Counted from the stretch's first letter, positions 20,183-29,701 are shown. The stretch is DNA of 64,000 bases from Massilia pinisoli (GCF_024753285.1 NZ_JANUGW010000028.1:1-64000), one strand, 5' to 3'. Program-made: numbers and translations. The notes: generated by a model from the letters alone, not told the origin.

Positions 20183-21778
20183 TCAGCGGTCCTTGTCCTT
20201 CTTCTCTTTCTTCTCGTCCTTCTGGCGCTCGTTCAACTCGCGCTCGCGGGCGTCGATGACGGCCTGGTCGTAGAACGACACGTCCTTCGCCTTACGCGCC
20301 AGATTGAGCTGATCGACGGCGGCCGGCAGCGCCCCCGTCAGCACATACGATTCGGCCAGCGCCATGTGCTGCAAGGCGATCTTGCCCTGCGCCGCGTAGG
20401 TCTTGGCGAGCTGGTCGTACAGCTTCGGCTCTTCGCGGTATTGCTGCACCTGGTCGCGCAGGAACTGGGCCGCCTTGTCGAGCTGGCCGTCTGCGACGAG
20501 CGCGTCGGCATACTGGCGCGCCAGCATACGCGACAGGGGAAATTTCTGGTAAGCGGACTCGGCGTCCTGCACGGCCTGGTGGACGACGTCGGCCGGCTGT
20601 CCCGGCGCCAGCTTGATCTCGGTGCCGAGCGCGGCGAACATGGCGCTGCCGTCCGTACCGCTGCGCTCGCTTGAAAACACGCCGGGGCGCGGTTTCGTCG
20701 ATGCCTTCGCCTTGTCGAGCCAGCTCTGCGCCCCCTTCAGGTCGCCCTGCTTCAACGCGAGGAACGACATGCCGTACATGCCCGCGGTCTGCTGCTGCAT
20801 GTTCTGCTGCGCCAGCTGGCCCTGGAACGTGGACTTCGCTTCCTCGCGGCCCTTCTGGCTTTCGTCCTGGAGCACGCGCACGCGGGCGCGCACGAGATGG
20901 AATTCGATGCTGTCCGGCCGGATGTGGATCGGCTTCGGATTCTCGCGGATGCGCGACTGGATGTCGGCGATGCGCTCGCCCGTCAGCGGGTGGCTGCTGA
21001 GCCAGGCCGGTGCCTCGCCGTAGATGCGCGTCGTGCTCTGCAGGCGCTTGAAGAACGCCACCATGCCCGACGTGTCGTAGCCGGCCGCACGCATCGTCTG
21101 GAAACCGACGCGGTCGGCCTCGCGCTCGGCGTCGCGGCTGAAGTTCAGCTGGCGCTGGATCGCGAGGCCCTGCCCGCCCATCATGACGCCCATCGCCGCA
21201 TCGGCGCCACCGCCCGCCTTGCCGACGAGGGCCGCCAAGAGCAGTGCGGCCAGCGGCAGCAGCGCATCCTGCTTCTGCTGGCCGATCATGCGCGCGATGT
21301 GGCGCTGCTGCACGTGGCCGATCTCATGCGACAGCACGGACGCGAGTTCCGATTCGTTCTGCGCCGACAGCAGCAGTTGCGAGTGCACGCCGATGAAGCC
21401 CCCCGGCAGCGCGAACGCGTTGATCATCGGGTCGCGCACGGCGAAGAAGAAGAAATCGGCATTCATCTCGCCGCGCGCGCCGGGCGCGAACGTGACGAGG
21501 TTCTCGCCGAAGTTGTTCAGGAATTCGATGATCGCGTCGTCGTCCAGGTAATCGGGATCGCGCCGGATGTCGTTCATGATTTCTTCGCCCAGCTTGCGCT
21601 CCATCACGGGCGACAAGTCGGCCCGGGCGCTGTCGCCGAGCGTCGGCAAACCGGTGGTATCGGCGCTCCCGTGCAGGACGGGGACGATGGGGGCGGCCAG
21701 GGCGGCGGCGGCGGCCACGGCGAGACCGACGGCCGCGGCGACACGGCGCCACGGCCATCTGGGAGAAGGCTGGAACAT
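20183..21778 (-). CDS. Exported M48 metalloprotease with TPR region (BepA-like)
   Basis: This is a 531-residue precursor resembling BepA/YfgC, a periplasmic zinc protease and chaperone for outer-membrane assembly. Residues 1-29 are a signal peptide ending ALAAP. The M48 domain has ADFFFFAVRDPMINAFALPGGFIGV, the zinc motif HEIGH at 151-155 and the third-ligand region RDAEREADRVGF. After SSHPLTGERI comes an alpha-helical TPR-like half with a charged Lys/Glu/Asp tail. The start at 21778 begins the signal peptide; the longer frame upstream is antisense to moaC. No strong Shine-Dalgarno was seen. Confidence 0.88.
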   Translation of the reverse strand: MFQPSPRWPWRRVAAAVGLAVAAAAALAAPIVPVLHGSADTTGLPTLGDSARADLSPVMERKLGEEIMNDIRRDPDYLDDDAIIEFLNNFGENLVTFAPGARGEMNADFFFFAVRDPMINAFALPGGFIGVHSQLLLSAQNESELASVLSHEIGHVQQRHIARMIGQQKQDALLPLAALLLAALVGKAGGGADAAMGVMMGGQGLAIQRQLNFSRDAEREADRVGFQTMRAAGYDTSGMVAFFKRLQSTTRIYGEAPAWLSSHPLTGERIADIQSRIRENPKPIHIRPDSIEFHLVRARVRVLQDESQKGREEAKSTFQGQLAQQNMQQQTAGMYGMSFLALKQGDLKGAQSWLDKAKASTKPRPGVFSSERSGTDGSAMFAALGTEIKLAPGQPADVVHQAVQDAESAYQKFPLSRMLARQYADALVADGQLDKAAQFLRDQVQQYREEPKLYDQLAKTYAAQGKIALQHMALAESYVLTGALPAAVDQLNLARKAKDVSFYDQAVIDARERELNERQKDEKKEKKDKDR

Positions 21779-21874
21779 CGCTGAAATCGGGTGTGGTTTC
21801 ACGGTGCTATGATAACCGCTTCCCGGCCGCTGCCACTGCCGGGTTTTATTTTGTGACTTCGCTCCCACGACAAC

Positions 21875-22375
21875 ATGACAACTTTCGCCACCGACGCCAG
21901 CCCCCTGACCCATTTCGACGCCACCGGCCAGGCCCACATGGTCGACGTGGGCGCCAAGGACGCGACCCACCGCATCGCGGTCGCCGCCGGCACGATCCGC
22001 ATGCAGCCGGCCACCCTCGACCTCGTCAAAGCGGGCAGCGCCAAGAAGGGCGACGTGCTGGGCGTGGCGCGCGTCGCTGCCATCATGGCGGCCAAGCGCA
22101 CGAGCGACCTGATCCCGCTGTGCCACCCGCTGGCCATCACGCGCGTCGCCGTCGACTTCGAGATCGACGAGGCCCATCACAGCGTCCACTGCCGCGCACA
22201 GGTCGAGACGGTCGGTAAAACCGGCGTCGAGATGGAAGCGCTGACGTCGGTGCAGGTCGGCTTGCTGACCATTTACGACATGTGCAAGGCGGCCGACCGC
22301 GGGATGGTGATGACCAACGTGCGGGTGCTGGAAAAGCACGGCGGTAAATCCGGGGATTGGACGGCGCAGCTTTAA
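21875..22375 (+). CDS. moaC: Cyclic pyranopterin monophosphate synthase
   Basis: MoaC acts in molybdenum cofactor synthesis with MoaA to make cyclic pyranopterin monophosphate. The 166-residue protein has the family opening [58 protein letters not shown], the [35 protein letters not shown] block and the final [12 protein letters not shown]. It stands alone here; no other moa or moe gene is in the window. A TATGAT box at 21808-21813 may be its -10. Confidence 0.95.
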   Translation: MTTFATDASPLTHFDATGQAHMVDVGAKDATHRIAVAAGTIRMQPATLDLVKAGSAKKGDVLGVARVAAIMAAKRTSDLIPLCHPLAITRVAVDFEIDEAHHSVHCRAQVETVGKTGVEMEALTSVQVGLLTIYDMCKAADRGMVMTNVRVLEKHGGKSGDWTAQL

Positions 22376-22522
22376 GCCTGGGACATGCGCAAGTTGACTT
22401 GATGTGCATTTTCTAACTGTGCAATAATCCGCAACTTCCTTCCTGACTGCTGCTGCACGAAGGGCTACCGTTCCGGCACCTCTGGTCGCCGGCGCGATCT
22501 GTCGCCTACTTGCATTGCAGCC

Positions 22523-23911
22523 ATGTCAAAACTTTCCCGTCTTGCCAAAGCCTTCCGCCGCGAGGGTATCGCCGTCGACTATACGGACGGCATCTACCGT
22601 ATTACCAATGAGCACGCCAGCGCCCAGATCCTGCTGCCGGCCAGCCTGCCACTCGAGCAGAAGGCCGTGCGCCAACTGCTCGACTTTGCCTCGGTCCACT
22701 CGCCGGACAGTCACCACGGCGTCTGCCGCGCCTGTGCGACACCGGATTTTCACCCGGGCTCCATCGCGCCGGTCGGCAGCGTGGTCGCCACGGACGCCGA
22801 TTTCGTGATTCCCGCCGCCATCGGCACCGATATCAACTGCGGCATGCGCCTGATTACCACCGGCCTCAAGAAAGCTGCCGTAGAGCCGCTCAAGCAGGCG
22901 CTGGTGCAGCGGCTGACCCGCGTGCTGCTGGACAACGGCCGCGACGTGCCGTTGCGCAGCACCGCCTTCCGCGCCCTGTTTGACGACGGCCCCGCCGGCT
23001 TCATCGATTCCCTGCATGCCGAGGGCTTGTGGGCTGCCGTCGACCGCGACCGCCTGGCCAGCGAACTGGCGGCCTGCATCAGCCTGGCGAATTTCGATGG
23101 CAATTCGCGCTACGCCCCGGAAGCGCTGGTGGGCACGCGCGAGACCATCCGCGATCCCAACCTCGGTACGCCGGGCGCCGGCAACCACTTCGTGGAGCTG
23201 CAGGTCGTGGATGAAGTGTTCGACCGCCACGCAGCCTATGCCGCCGGGCTGGCGGTGGGCGATGTGGTGGTGATGATCCATTCGGGCAGCCGCGACGTCG
23301 GCTTCTTCGTCGGTCGGCGCTGGATGGATCGGGCCCGCGCCGCCTGGCCCGCCGGCCTCAAGCATCCGGAAAGCGGGCTGTATGGCCTGAGCGGACCGCT
23401 CGCCCACGAGTATCTGGCCGCCATGGGCACCGCCGCGCGCTATGCCTGGGCCAACCGCGTGGTGTTGGCCGAACTGGTGCGCAAGGAAGTGAGCGAGCTG
23501 GCCGGCGGCACATCGCGCCTCGTAGTCGACGTGCCGCACAACGTGGTGCTGCCGGAACAGGGCATGAACATCCACCGCAAGGGCGCCACGCCGGCCCGGC
23601 ATGGCGATCTGGCGCTGATACCGGGCTCGATGGGCGACGCCTCCTACGTGGTGCGCGGACTGGGAAACCCGGACTGGCTGTGGTCCTGCAGCCACGGCGC
23701 GGGCCGCAGCGTGCGACGCCAGGAGCTCAGGCGCATGGCAGGCAACCCGTCGGACGGCAGCTGGCAATGCGTGACGCTGCGCGAAGAGCGCCGGGTCGAG
23801 GAGGCGCCGGCTGCCTACAAACCCATCGGCCCGGTGCTGGCCGCCCAGGAACAGGCTGGCTTGATCGACGCGGTGGCGCGGCTCAAGCCCTGGGTCACGT
23901 TCAAAGCGTGA
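22523..23911 (+). CDS. rtcB: RtcB-family RNA ligase
   Basis: RtcB joins RNA 2',3'-cyclic phosphate or 3'-phosphate ends to 5'-OH ends using GTP and Mn2+. The 462-residue protein has the metal/active-site motifs TPDFHPGSIAPVGSV, IGTDINCGMR (metal Cys), GAGNHFVELQ (metal His), MIHSGSRDVG and the guanylated His in SHGAGRSVRR. No rtcA cyclase or rtcR regulator is adjacent. Upstream (22376-22522) I looked for a sigma-54 box and found none. The downstream 240 bases are clearly AT-rich. Its valine codons seem to favour GTG more than neighbours do; this is a weak hint of transfer. Confidence 0.9.
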   Translation: MSKLSRLAKAFRREGIAVDYTDGIYRITNEHASAQILLPASLPLEQKAVRQLLDFASVHSPDSHHGVCRACATPDFHPGSIAPVGSVVATDADFVIPAAIGTDINCGMRLITTGLKKAAVEPLKQALVQRLTRVLLDNGRDVPLRSTAFRALFDDGPAGFIDSLHAEGLWAAVDRDRLASELAACISLANFDGNSRYAPEALVGTRETIRDPNLGTPGAGNHFVELQVVDEVFDRHAAYAAGLAVGDVVVMIHSGSRDVGFFVGRRWMDRARAAWPAGLKHPESGLYGLSGPLAHEYLAAMGTAARYAWANRVVLAELVRKEVSELAGGTSRLVVDVPHNVVLPEQGMNIHRKGATPARHGDLALIPGSMGDASYVVRGLGNPDWLWSCSHGAGRSVRRQELRRMAGNPSDGSWQCVTLREERRVEEAPAAYKPIGPVLAAQEQAGLIDAVARLKPWVTFKA

Positions 23912-24078
23912 AGCCCCTCGCTCGTCGACGACGTGGCGACCCAGGCTGAGTGACTACATCGACGAGTAAGTTGCAAAAAAGAAAATTTTCATTAATTTCG
24001 GGTAAAACTGCTGCTGCAATCGAATTCACTGTGGCAAAAATACCAAAAAACAAACCTTTCTTTGAATTAACCCCTTCA

Positions 24079-24084
24079 TATAAT
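24079..24084 (+). promoter_or_regulatory. Candidate -10 of the first chemotaxis receptor
   Basis: A TATAAT lies 69 bases before the start, in an AT-rich stretch (about 23965-24150) that contrasts with the rest of the window. Only a weak -35 is visible, and no flagellar sigma-28 pattern was found. Confidence 0.4.
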
Positions 24085-24152
24085 TTCCTTTGGTCAAGTA
24101 ATATTGACAAGTAGCAGTTGATAAAACTGTCGTTTGGACCAAAGGAGATCTG

Positions 24153-25883
24153 ATGTTTCAACAACTAAAGGTCGGCACGCGCCTGACCGTTGGCTTTCTC
24201 GTCGTCGTGCTGCTGGGCGCCACCGTCGCCAGCGTCGCCATCTACAACCTGATGCAAATGCACGTCCGGGCGAAGGCGATCTACGAAAAAGACCTGCTGG
24301 GGCTCTCTTACGTCAAGGAAGCCAACATCGACCTGATCTACGTGAGCCGCATCCTGCGCAGCGCCATCCTGTTGCCGACGGAAGCGCAACGCGCCGCAAA
24401 GTTCAACGACATCGAGACATACAAACAAAAAATCCAGGACAACCTCGACAAGGCCCGCCCGCTGTTCTATTCGGCCGACGGCAAGCGCACGTTCGCGGAA
24501 GCCGATACCCTGCTGCGCGATTACATCGGCGTGGTCAACGAGCTCATGAAACGAATCCGGTCGGAGGACGCGTCGCAGCCACGGGACTCGATCGATTTCC
24601 TGTTCAATACTTTCCAGCCGAAGTCGCAGCTGATCGACGACAAGATGACGGAACTGGCTGGCATCAAGGAAAAGAATGCCCGGCTCACCAACGCGTCCAA
24701 TCGCAATGCTTACGAAAGCAGCCTCACCCTGCTGTTGTCGCTCGTCGCGCTCAGCGCCCTGGCCGGCACCGCGTTCGGTGTGCTGATCACGCGCGGCCTG
24801 ATGCGCCAGCTGGGCGGCGAGCCGACGTATGCCGCCGAAGTCGCGGGCCGTATCGCCGACGGCAACCTGTACACCGACGTCGAACTGCGCGCCGGCGACG
24901 ACCGAAGCCTGCTGTTCGCCATGAAGTCCATGCGCGACCGCCTTGCACGCATCGTCAGGGAAGTGCGCCAGGGCACGGACATGATCGCCTCGGCATCCGG
25001 CCAGATCGCCAGCGGCAACCAGGACCTGTCGTCGCGCACGGAACAGCAAGCCAGTTCGCTCGAGGAAACGGCATCGTCGATGGAAGAGCTGACGTCGACC
25101 GTGAAACAGAACGCCGACAACGCGCGCCAGGCCAACGCGCTGGCGCAAACGGCATCGACCGTGGCCGGACAAGGCGGCGACGTCGTTGCGCAGGTCGTGC
25201 AGACGATGGGTTCGATCAACGATTCGTCGAAGAAGATCGTGGACATCATCACCGTCATCGACAGCATCGCCTTCCAGACGAACATCCTCGCGCTGAATGC
25301 GGCCGTCGAGGCAGCGCGTGCGGGCGAACAGGGCCGCGGCTTTGCTGTCGTCGCGGGCGAAGTGCGCACGCTGGCCCAGCGCTCCGCAGCGGCCGCCAAG
25401 GAAATCAAGTCACTGATCGACGACTCCGTCGACAAGGTCGAGGCCGGTACGAAACTGGTCGACCAGGCGGGCGCCACGATGCACGACGTGGTGTCGAGCA
25501 TCGGGCGCGTGACGGACATCATGGCCGAGATCAGCGCCGCCAGCCAGGAACAGACGGCCGGCATCGAGCAGGTCAACCAGGCCGTCAGCCAGATGGACAC
25601 CGTCACGCAGCAGAACGCCGGTCTCGTCGAGGAAGCGGCGTCCGCGTCGGAAGCGCTGCAGAGCCAGGCCGTCAAGCTGGCGGAGCTGGTCGGCATGTTC
25701 CGCGTCGACGATCGCGCCGTGGCGGCAGCCCCGAGCGCCCCGCCGCGCGCGACGCCGGCCGTCGCGGCACTGGCGCGTCCGGTGAGCCGTCCGCCCGCCA
25801 AGCCGGCGATCCGCTCCGCCCCGACCGATGCGACGACGAAGATTCCCGCCACCACGGCCGGCGACGGTTGGGAAGAATTCTGA
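24153..25883 (+). CDS. Methyl-accepting chemotaxis protein (paralogue 1)
   Basis: A 576-residue inner-membrane chemoreceptor. It has TM1 at about 11-33, a helical periplasmic sensor of about 155 residues (four-helix-bundle type), TM2 at about 190-213, HAMP at about 214-266, then a long methylation/signalling coiled coil. The hairpin tip is DSIAFQTNILALNAAVEAARAGEQGRGFAVVAGEVRTLAQRSA. The tail is Ala/Pro-rich and ends GWEEF, like the terminal pentapeptide that tethers CheR/CheB. An AAAGGAG Shine-Dalgarno precedes the ATG. Its signalling half is almost identical to the receptor at 30010-31800, while the sensor halves are more diverged. The ligand is unknown. Confidence 0.93.
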   Translation: MFQQLKVGTRLTVGFLVVVLLGATVASVAIYNLMQMHVRAKAIYEKDLLGLSYVKEANIDLIYVSRILRSAILLPTEAQRAAKFNDIETYKQKIQDNLDKARPLFYSADGKRTFAEADTLLRDYIGVVNELMKRIRSEDASQPRDSIDFLFNTFQPKSQLIDDKMTELAGIKEKNARLTNASNRNAYESSLTLLLSLVALSALAGTAFGVLITRGLMRQLGGEPTYAAEVAGRIADGNLYTDVELRAGDDRSLLFAMKSMRDRLARIVREVRQGTDMIASASGQIASGNQDLSSRTEQQASSLEETASSMEELTSTVKQNADNARQANALAQTASTVAGQGGDVVAQVVQTMGSINDSSKKIVDIITVIDSIAFQTNILALNAAVEAARAGEQGRGFAVVAGEVRTLAQRSAAAAKEIKSLIDDSVDKVEAGTKLVDQAGATMHDVVSSIGRVTDIMAEISAASQEQTAGIEQVNQAVSQMDTVTQQNAGLVEEAASASEALQSQAVKLAELVGMFRVDDRAVAAAPSAPPRATPAVAALARPVSRPPAKPAIRSAPTDATTKIPATTAGDGWEEF

Positions 25884-26050
25884 CCGCTTCCGCCGCCGGA
25901 TGCCTCCCTGCCCGCCGGGGCGTCCGGCAGTGCGGCTCACCCCTTGAACGATGAGCTGAACCGTGTCACAGCTGTACCGTTGTGCAATACGACTGTCTCT
26001 CTTTGACACACCCTTTCCCGGCTATCGCCCGCCGTCAGCCCCTTCACGAG

Positions 26051-26066
26051 TGGCACGGATATTGCG
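26051..26066 (+). promoter_or_regulatory. Sigma-54 (RpoN) promoter of pqqABCDE
   Basis: TGGCACGGATATTGCG matches the -24/-12 consensus TGGCACG-N4-TTGC exactly, with GG and GC ten bases apart. Transcription would start near 26077, about 50 bases before pqqA. Possible enhancer sequence lies upstream: GTGTCA at 25963-25968, the palindrome ACAGCTGT at 25968-25975, and TGACAC at 26004-26009. The activator is not identifiable. Confidence 0.75.
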
Positions 26067-26125
26067 AATTCCTCCTTGACTGCGCGCCGCGCAATCGCAA
26101 CCACTCATCGATCAAGGAGACAACC

Positions 26126-26200
26126 ATGGCCTGGACCAAACCCGAATTCACCGACTGGCGTTTCGGCTTCGAAATCACGATGTACATCGCGAATCGCTGA
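26126..26200 (+). CDS. pqqA: PQQ precursor peptide PqqA
   Basis: This 24-residue ribosomal peptide supplies all the carbon and nitrogen of pyrroloquinoline quinone. It contains the cross-linked pair E16 and Y20 in [10 protein letters not shown], the spacing Glu-x3-Tyr required by PqqE. The ATG has an AAGGAGA Shine-Dalgarno seven bases away. It is the first gene after the sigma-54 promoter and 45 bases ahead of pqqB. Confidence 0.95.
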   Translation: MAWTKPEFTDWRFGFEITMYIANR

Positions 26201-26245
26201 TACGAGCACGCCCGCGGCGCCGCCGCGGGCGCACCGGACCCCGTC

Positions 26246-27154
26246 ATGAACATCGTCGTATTAGGCTCCTCGGCCGGAGGCGGTTTCCCGCAGTGGAACT
26301 GCAATTGCCGCAATTGCGCCGGGCTCCGCAACGGTACCGTCCGCGCGACGCCGCGCACGCAATCGTCGATCGCCGTGTCCGCCAACGGGACCGACTGGGT
26401 GCTGATCAATGCCTCGCCGGACATCCTCATGCAGATCCGCGCGACTCCCGCGCTGCAGCCGGCGCGCGCGCGACGCGATTCCGGCATCGCCGCCGTCATG
26501 CTGATGGATGCGCAGATCGACCACGTCACCGGCCTCCTGATGCTGCGCGAGGGGAAAGAGCTGCCCCTGTATTGCACGCCCCAGGTCTGGCGCGAGCTGA
26601 ACGAAGGACTGCCGCTCGTGCCCGTGCTGTCGCACTATTGCGGCGTGCGCTGGCACGCACTGCCGACAGACGGCGGCGTGCACGTGCCGGGCATCGACGG
26701 CATCCGCTTCACGCCGCTCGCGCTGTCCAGCAAGGCGCCGCCCTATTCCGACCACCGGCACGATCCGCACCCGGGCGACAACATCGGCCTGCTGATCGAA
26801 GACGTGGGCACCGGACAATGCGTGTTTTATGCACCCGGCCTCGGCGCGATCGATGCGCAGGTGGACGCCGCGTTGCGCCGCGCGGATTGCGTGCTCGTCG
26901 ACGGCACCTTCTGGCAGGCGGACGAAATGATCGCGCTGGGGTTGTCCGGCAAGACGGCGGCCGACATGGGCCACCTGCCGCAATCGGGCGACGGCGGCTT
27001 GATCGCCGTGCTCGACGGCATCGACGCGCGGCGCAAGATACTCATCCACATCAACAACACGAACCCGATCCTGGACGAAGACTCGGCGCAACGCGCCCTG
27101 CTCGCGCACCACGGGATCGAGGTCGCGTTCGACGGCATGGAGATTACGTTATGA
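26246..27154 (+). CDS. pqqB: PQQ biosynthesis protein PqqB
   Basis: PqqB is a metallo-beta-lactamase-fold protein that hydroxylates the tyrosine ring of the excised Glu-Tyr intermediate. The 302-residue protein opens [21 protein letters not shown], with the CxCxxC structural zinc site. It continues with [47 protein letters not shown] and [13 protein letters not shown]. Its stop overlaps the pqqC start as ATGA. Confidence 0.95.
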   Translation: MNIVVLGSSAGGGFPQWNCNCRNCAGLRNGTVRATPRTQSSIAVSANGTDWVLINASPDILMQIRATPALQPARARRDSGIAAVMLMDAQIDHVTGLLMLREGKELPLYCTPQVWRELNEGLPLVPVLSHYCGVRWHALPTDGGVHVPGIDGIRFTPLALSSKAPPYSDHRHDPHPGDNIGLLIEDVGTGQCVFYAPGLGAIDAQVDAALRRADCVLVDGTFWQADEMIALGLSGKTAADMGHLPQSGDGGLIAVLDGIDARRKILIHINNTNPILDEDSAQRALLAHHGIEVAFDGMEITL

Positions 27155-27840
27155 GCACCGACGCTTGGAGCCGCGAGGAATTCGAGGCGCAATTGCGCTC
27201 GCGAGGCGCCGGCTACCACATCCATCACCCGTTCAACGTCAAGATGAACGATGGCCTGCTGGATCCGGACCAGATCCGGGGCTGGGTCGCCAACCGTTTT
27301 TATTACCAGGTCAATATCCCGCAAAAAGATGGCGCCATCATCGCCAACTGCCCGGACCGCGCCACGCGGCGCCGCTGGGTGCGCCGCATCCTCGACCATG
27401 ACGGGTGGGGAGAGAACGAAGGGGGTATCGAGGCTTGGGTGCGGCTCGGCGAAGCCGTCGGGCTCACGCGCGAGGCGCTGTGGTCGCAGCGGCACGTCGT
27501 GCCGGGCGTGCGCTTCGCCGTCGATGCGTACGTCAATTTCGCGCGCCAGGCGCCGTGGCAGGAAGCCGTCTGCTCGTCGCTGACGGAGATGTTCGCACCG
27601 AAGATCCACAAGGACCGGCTCGCTACCTGGCCCACGCATTATCCGTGGATCGATCCGGATGGCTTGCAGTACTTCCGCAGCCGCATTGCGCTGGCCGAGC
27701 GCGACGTCGAACACGGCCTTGAAGTGACGCTGGGCCACTTCACCACCCGCGCCCAGCAGCAGCGCGCGCTCGAGATCCTGCAATTCAAGCTCGACATCCT
27801 GTGGGCCATGCTCGACGCCATCGAGAAAGCCTACCCCTGA
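27151..27840 (+). CDS. pqqC: Pyrroloquinoline-quinone synthase PqqC
   Basis: PqqC is a cofactor-free oxidase that performs the last ring closure and eight-electron oxidation to PQQ. The 229-residue all-helical protein has [84 protein letters not shown] and the [16 protein letters not shown] block. It starts inside the pqqB stop codon, so translation is coupled. Confidence 0.95.
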   Translation: MSTDAWSREEFEAQLRSRGAGYHIHHPFNVKMNDGLLDPDQIRGWVANRFYYQVNIPQKDGAIIANCPDRATRRRWVRRILDHDGWGENEGGIEAWVRLGEAVGLTREALWSQRHVVPGVRFAVDAYVNFARQAPWQEAVCSSLTEMFAPKIHKDRLATWPTHYPWIDPDGLQYFRSRIALAERDVEHGLEVTLGHFTTRAQQQRALEILQFKLDILWAMLDAIEKAYP

Positions 27841-27851
27841 GGAGGAAAGCC

Positions 27852-28115
27852 ATGCACACCGTTCCCGATCAACCTTCACTGTCGCGCCTGTTCCGCATGC
27901 AGTGGGAAGAGGCCCAAGGCACACACGTCCTGCTGTATCCGGAAGGGATGGTCAAGCTGAACCCGAGCGCGGCCGAGATCCTGAAACGCTGCGATGGCCT
28001 TCGCACCGTGCCCGCGATCGTCGGCGAACTCGAACAGGCGTTCCACTGCGAGGGGCTGCGCGGGGACGTCGACGATTTCCTGCGCGTTGCGAGCGAACGG
28101 GGCTGGATTGTGTGA
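27852..28115 (+). CDS. pqqD: PQQ biosynthesis peptide chaperone PqqD
   Basis: PqqD is a RiPP recognition element that binds PqqA and presents it to PqqE. The 87-residue protein has the fold's RMQWEEAQGTHVLLYPEGMVKLNPSAAEILKRCDG core, followed by a helix ending LRVASERGWIV. The ATG at 27852 has a GGAGGAAA Shine-Dalgarno; the earlier ATG in the same frame lies inside pqqC. Confidence 0.95.
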   Translation: MHTVPDQPSLSRLFRMQWEEAQGTHVLLYPEGMVKLNPSAAEILKRCDGLRTVPAIVGELEQAFHCEGLRGDVDDFLRVASERGWIV

Positions 28116-28122
28116 GCGCGCC

Positions 28123-29286
28123 ATGAACGCCCCGACCTCCCACCCGACCATCGCGCCGCCACTGTGGCTGCTGGCCGAGCTGACCTATCGCTGCCCGCTG
28201 CACTGCCCGTTCTGCTACAACCCGGTCGATTACGCCAACGACCGCACCGAATTGACGACGGAACAATGGTTCGACGTGATGCGCCAGGCGCGCCGGCTCG
28301 GCGCGGCGCAGCTCGGCTTCTCGGGCGGCGAGCCGCTGCTGCGCGACGATCTCGAAGACCTGGTCGGCGAAGGCCGCCGGCTTGGGTTTTATACGAACCT
28401 GATCACGTCCGGCATCGGTCTCACCGAGTCGCGCCTCGCGCGCATGAAGGCACTGGGGCTGGACCACATTCAGCTGTCGTTCCAGGACTCGACGCGCGCG
28501 CTGAACGACTTCCTGTCGAGCACAAAGACGTTCGACCTGAAGGCACGCGTCGCGCGGCTGATCAAGCAATACGACTATCCGATGGTGCTGAACGTCGTGC
28601 TGCATCGCTTCAATCTCGACCACGTCGAGCGCATCATCGACATGGCCCTGGACATGGGCGTCGACTACCTGGAGCTGGCCAACACGCAGTATTACGGCTG
28701 GGCGCTCGTCAACCGCGACCAGTTGATGCCGACGCGGGAACAGGTCGCGCGCGCGGAAAGCGTCGTGAATGCGTGCCGCGCCCGGATCGGCAGCCGGATG
28801 CGCATCCTGTTCGTCGTGCCCGACTATTTCGAGGCGCAACCGAAAGCCTGCATGAACGGCTGGGGCGGCGTGTTCCTCGGCATCGCGCCGGACGGCACTG
28901 CGCTACCCTGCCACGCGGCCCGCACGTTGCCGGGCATCGATTTCCCGAACGTGCGCACCACCACTGTAAAAGCCATCTGGTACGACAGCGCCGCGTTCAA
29001 CCGCTACCGCGGCGATGCCTGGATGAAGGATCCTTGCCGCACGTGCGACGACAAGGCGAAGGACTTCGGCGGCTGCCGCTGCCAGGCCTATGCGATGACG
29101 GGCGACGCGGCGAACGCGGACCCCGTGTGCGCGAAGTCGGCGCGGCACGGCGACGTGCAGACGATCGTGCTGCATGCGCAGCGCGCGCAGCAGGGCGCAC
29201 CGGACGACGCCGTGGGACGGCCGGCGCAACCGATCGTGTTCCGGTCCGACGTCAATTCGCTGAAGGTGAGCCGGCCCTCCCCGTAA
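28123..29286 (+). CDS. pqqE: PqqA peptide cyclase PqqE (radical SAM/SPASM)
   Basis: PqqE makes the carbon-carbon bond between Glu and Tyr of PqqA using SAM and iron-sulfur clusters. The 387-residue protein begins with LLAELTYRCPLHCPFCYNP, the CxxxCxxC cluster motif. It continues with LGFSGGEPLLRDDLEDLV, and the C-terminal SPASM cysteines appear in LPCHAARTLPG, CRTCDDKAKDFGGCRCQAY and ADPVCAKS. It starts eight bases after pqqD and is the last pqq gene. No pqqF-type protease gene and no PQQ-dependent dehydrogenase is in the window. Confidence 0.95.
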   Translation: MNAPTSHPTIAPPLWLLAELTYRCPLHCPFCYNPVDYANDRTELTTEQWFDVMRQARRLGAAQLGFSGGEPLLRDDLEDLVGEGRRLGFYTNLITSGIGLTESRLARMKALGLDHIQLSFQDSTRALNDFLSSTKTFDLKARVARLIKQYDYPMVLNVVLHRFNLDHVERIIDMALDMGVDYLELANTQYYGWALVNRDQLMPTREQVARAESVVNACRARIGSRMRILFVVPDYFEAQPKACMNGWGGVFLGIAPDGTALPCHAARTLPGIDFPNVRTTTVKAIWYDSAAFNRYRGDAWMKDPCRTCDDKAKDFGGCRCQAYAMTGDAANADPVCAKSARHGDVQTIVLHAQRAQQGAPDDAVGRPAQPIVFRSDVNSLKVSRPSP

Positions 29287-29296
29287 GATTGGCCCG

Positions 29297-29701
29297 TCAT
29301 CCGCCGCTTGCCGCCGCGCCGCTCAGCCGCGTCCCGATCCACCAGTAATTGCCTTGCGCATCCTGCACGCCGGCCGACCGGTCGCCGTACGGCAGGTCGC
29401 GCGGTGCCGCGAGGCTCGTCGCGCCCTGGTCCAGCGCGCGCGCATACACCTTATCGACGTCGTCCACGTACACGTGCACGGACCCGATCGGCAGCTCGGC
29501 CCACGGCCTGAACCCGACCATCAGGACGGAATCGCCGATCCGGACTTCGGCGCGCCGGATCGCCCCGTCGGCGTCGGCCTGGCGCCGCAATTCGGTCGCG
29601 CCGAACGCATGCGCGAGGAAGTCGAGCAGCGCGCGCACGTCCTTCACGAGCAGGTACGGCGACACGGCATTGTAGCCATCGGGTTTGTATCGATCGTTCA
29701 T
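29297..29701 (-). CDS. VOC-superfamily protein (PhnB/glyoxalase-like)
   Basis: A 134-residue vicinal-oxygen-chelate protein. It has NAVSPYLLVKDVRALLDFLAHAFGA, the RIGDSVLMVGF strand, VHVYVDDVDKVYARALDQGA and a final YGDRSAGVQDAQGNYWWIG. The order resembles PhnB-like members. Usual metal ligand positions are only partly recognisable, and no substrate can be named. It is convergent with pqqE and divergent from the second chemoreceptor. Confidence 0.82.
   Translation of the reverse strand: MNDRYKPDGYNAVSPYLLVKDVRALLDFLAHAFGATELRRQADADGAIRRAEVRIGDSVLMVGFRPWAELPIGSVHVYVDDVDKVYARALDQGATSLAAPRDLPYGDRSAGVQDAQGNYWWIGTRLSGAAASGG

Noticed and set aside
21779-22339. Upstream extension of the M48 protease frame
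   Set aside because: It is antisense to the clear moaC gene; the signal peptide begins at 21778.
22376-22522. Sigma-54 promoter before rtcB
   Set aside because: Sought because E. coli rtcBA uses one; no GG-N10-GC pattern with the right flanks is present.
23912-24152. Flagellar sigma-28 promoter for the chemoreceptor
   Set aside because: TAAA occurs, but no GCCGATAA-like -10 follows at the proper spacing.
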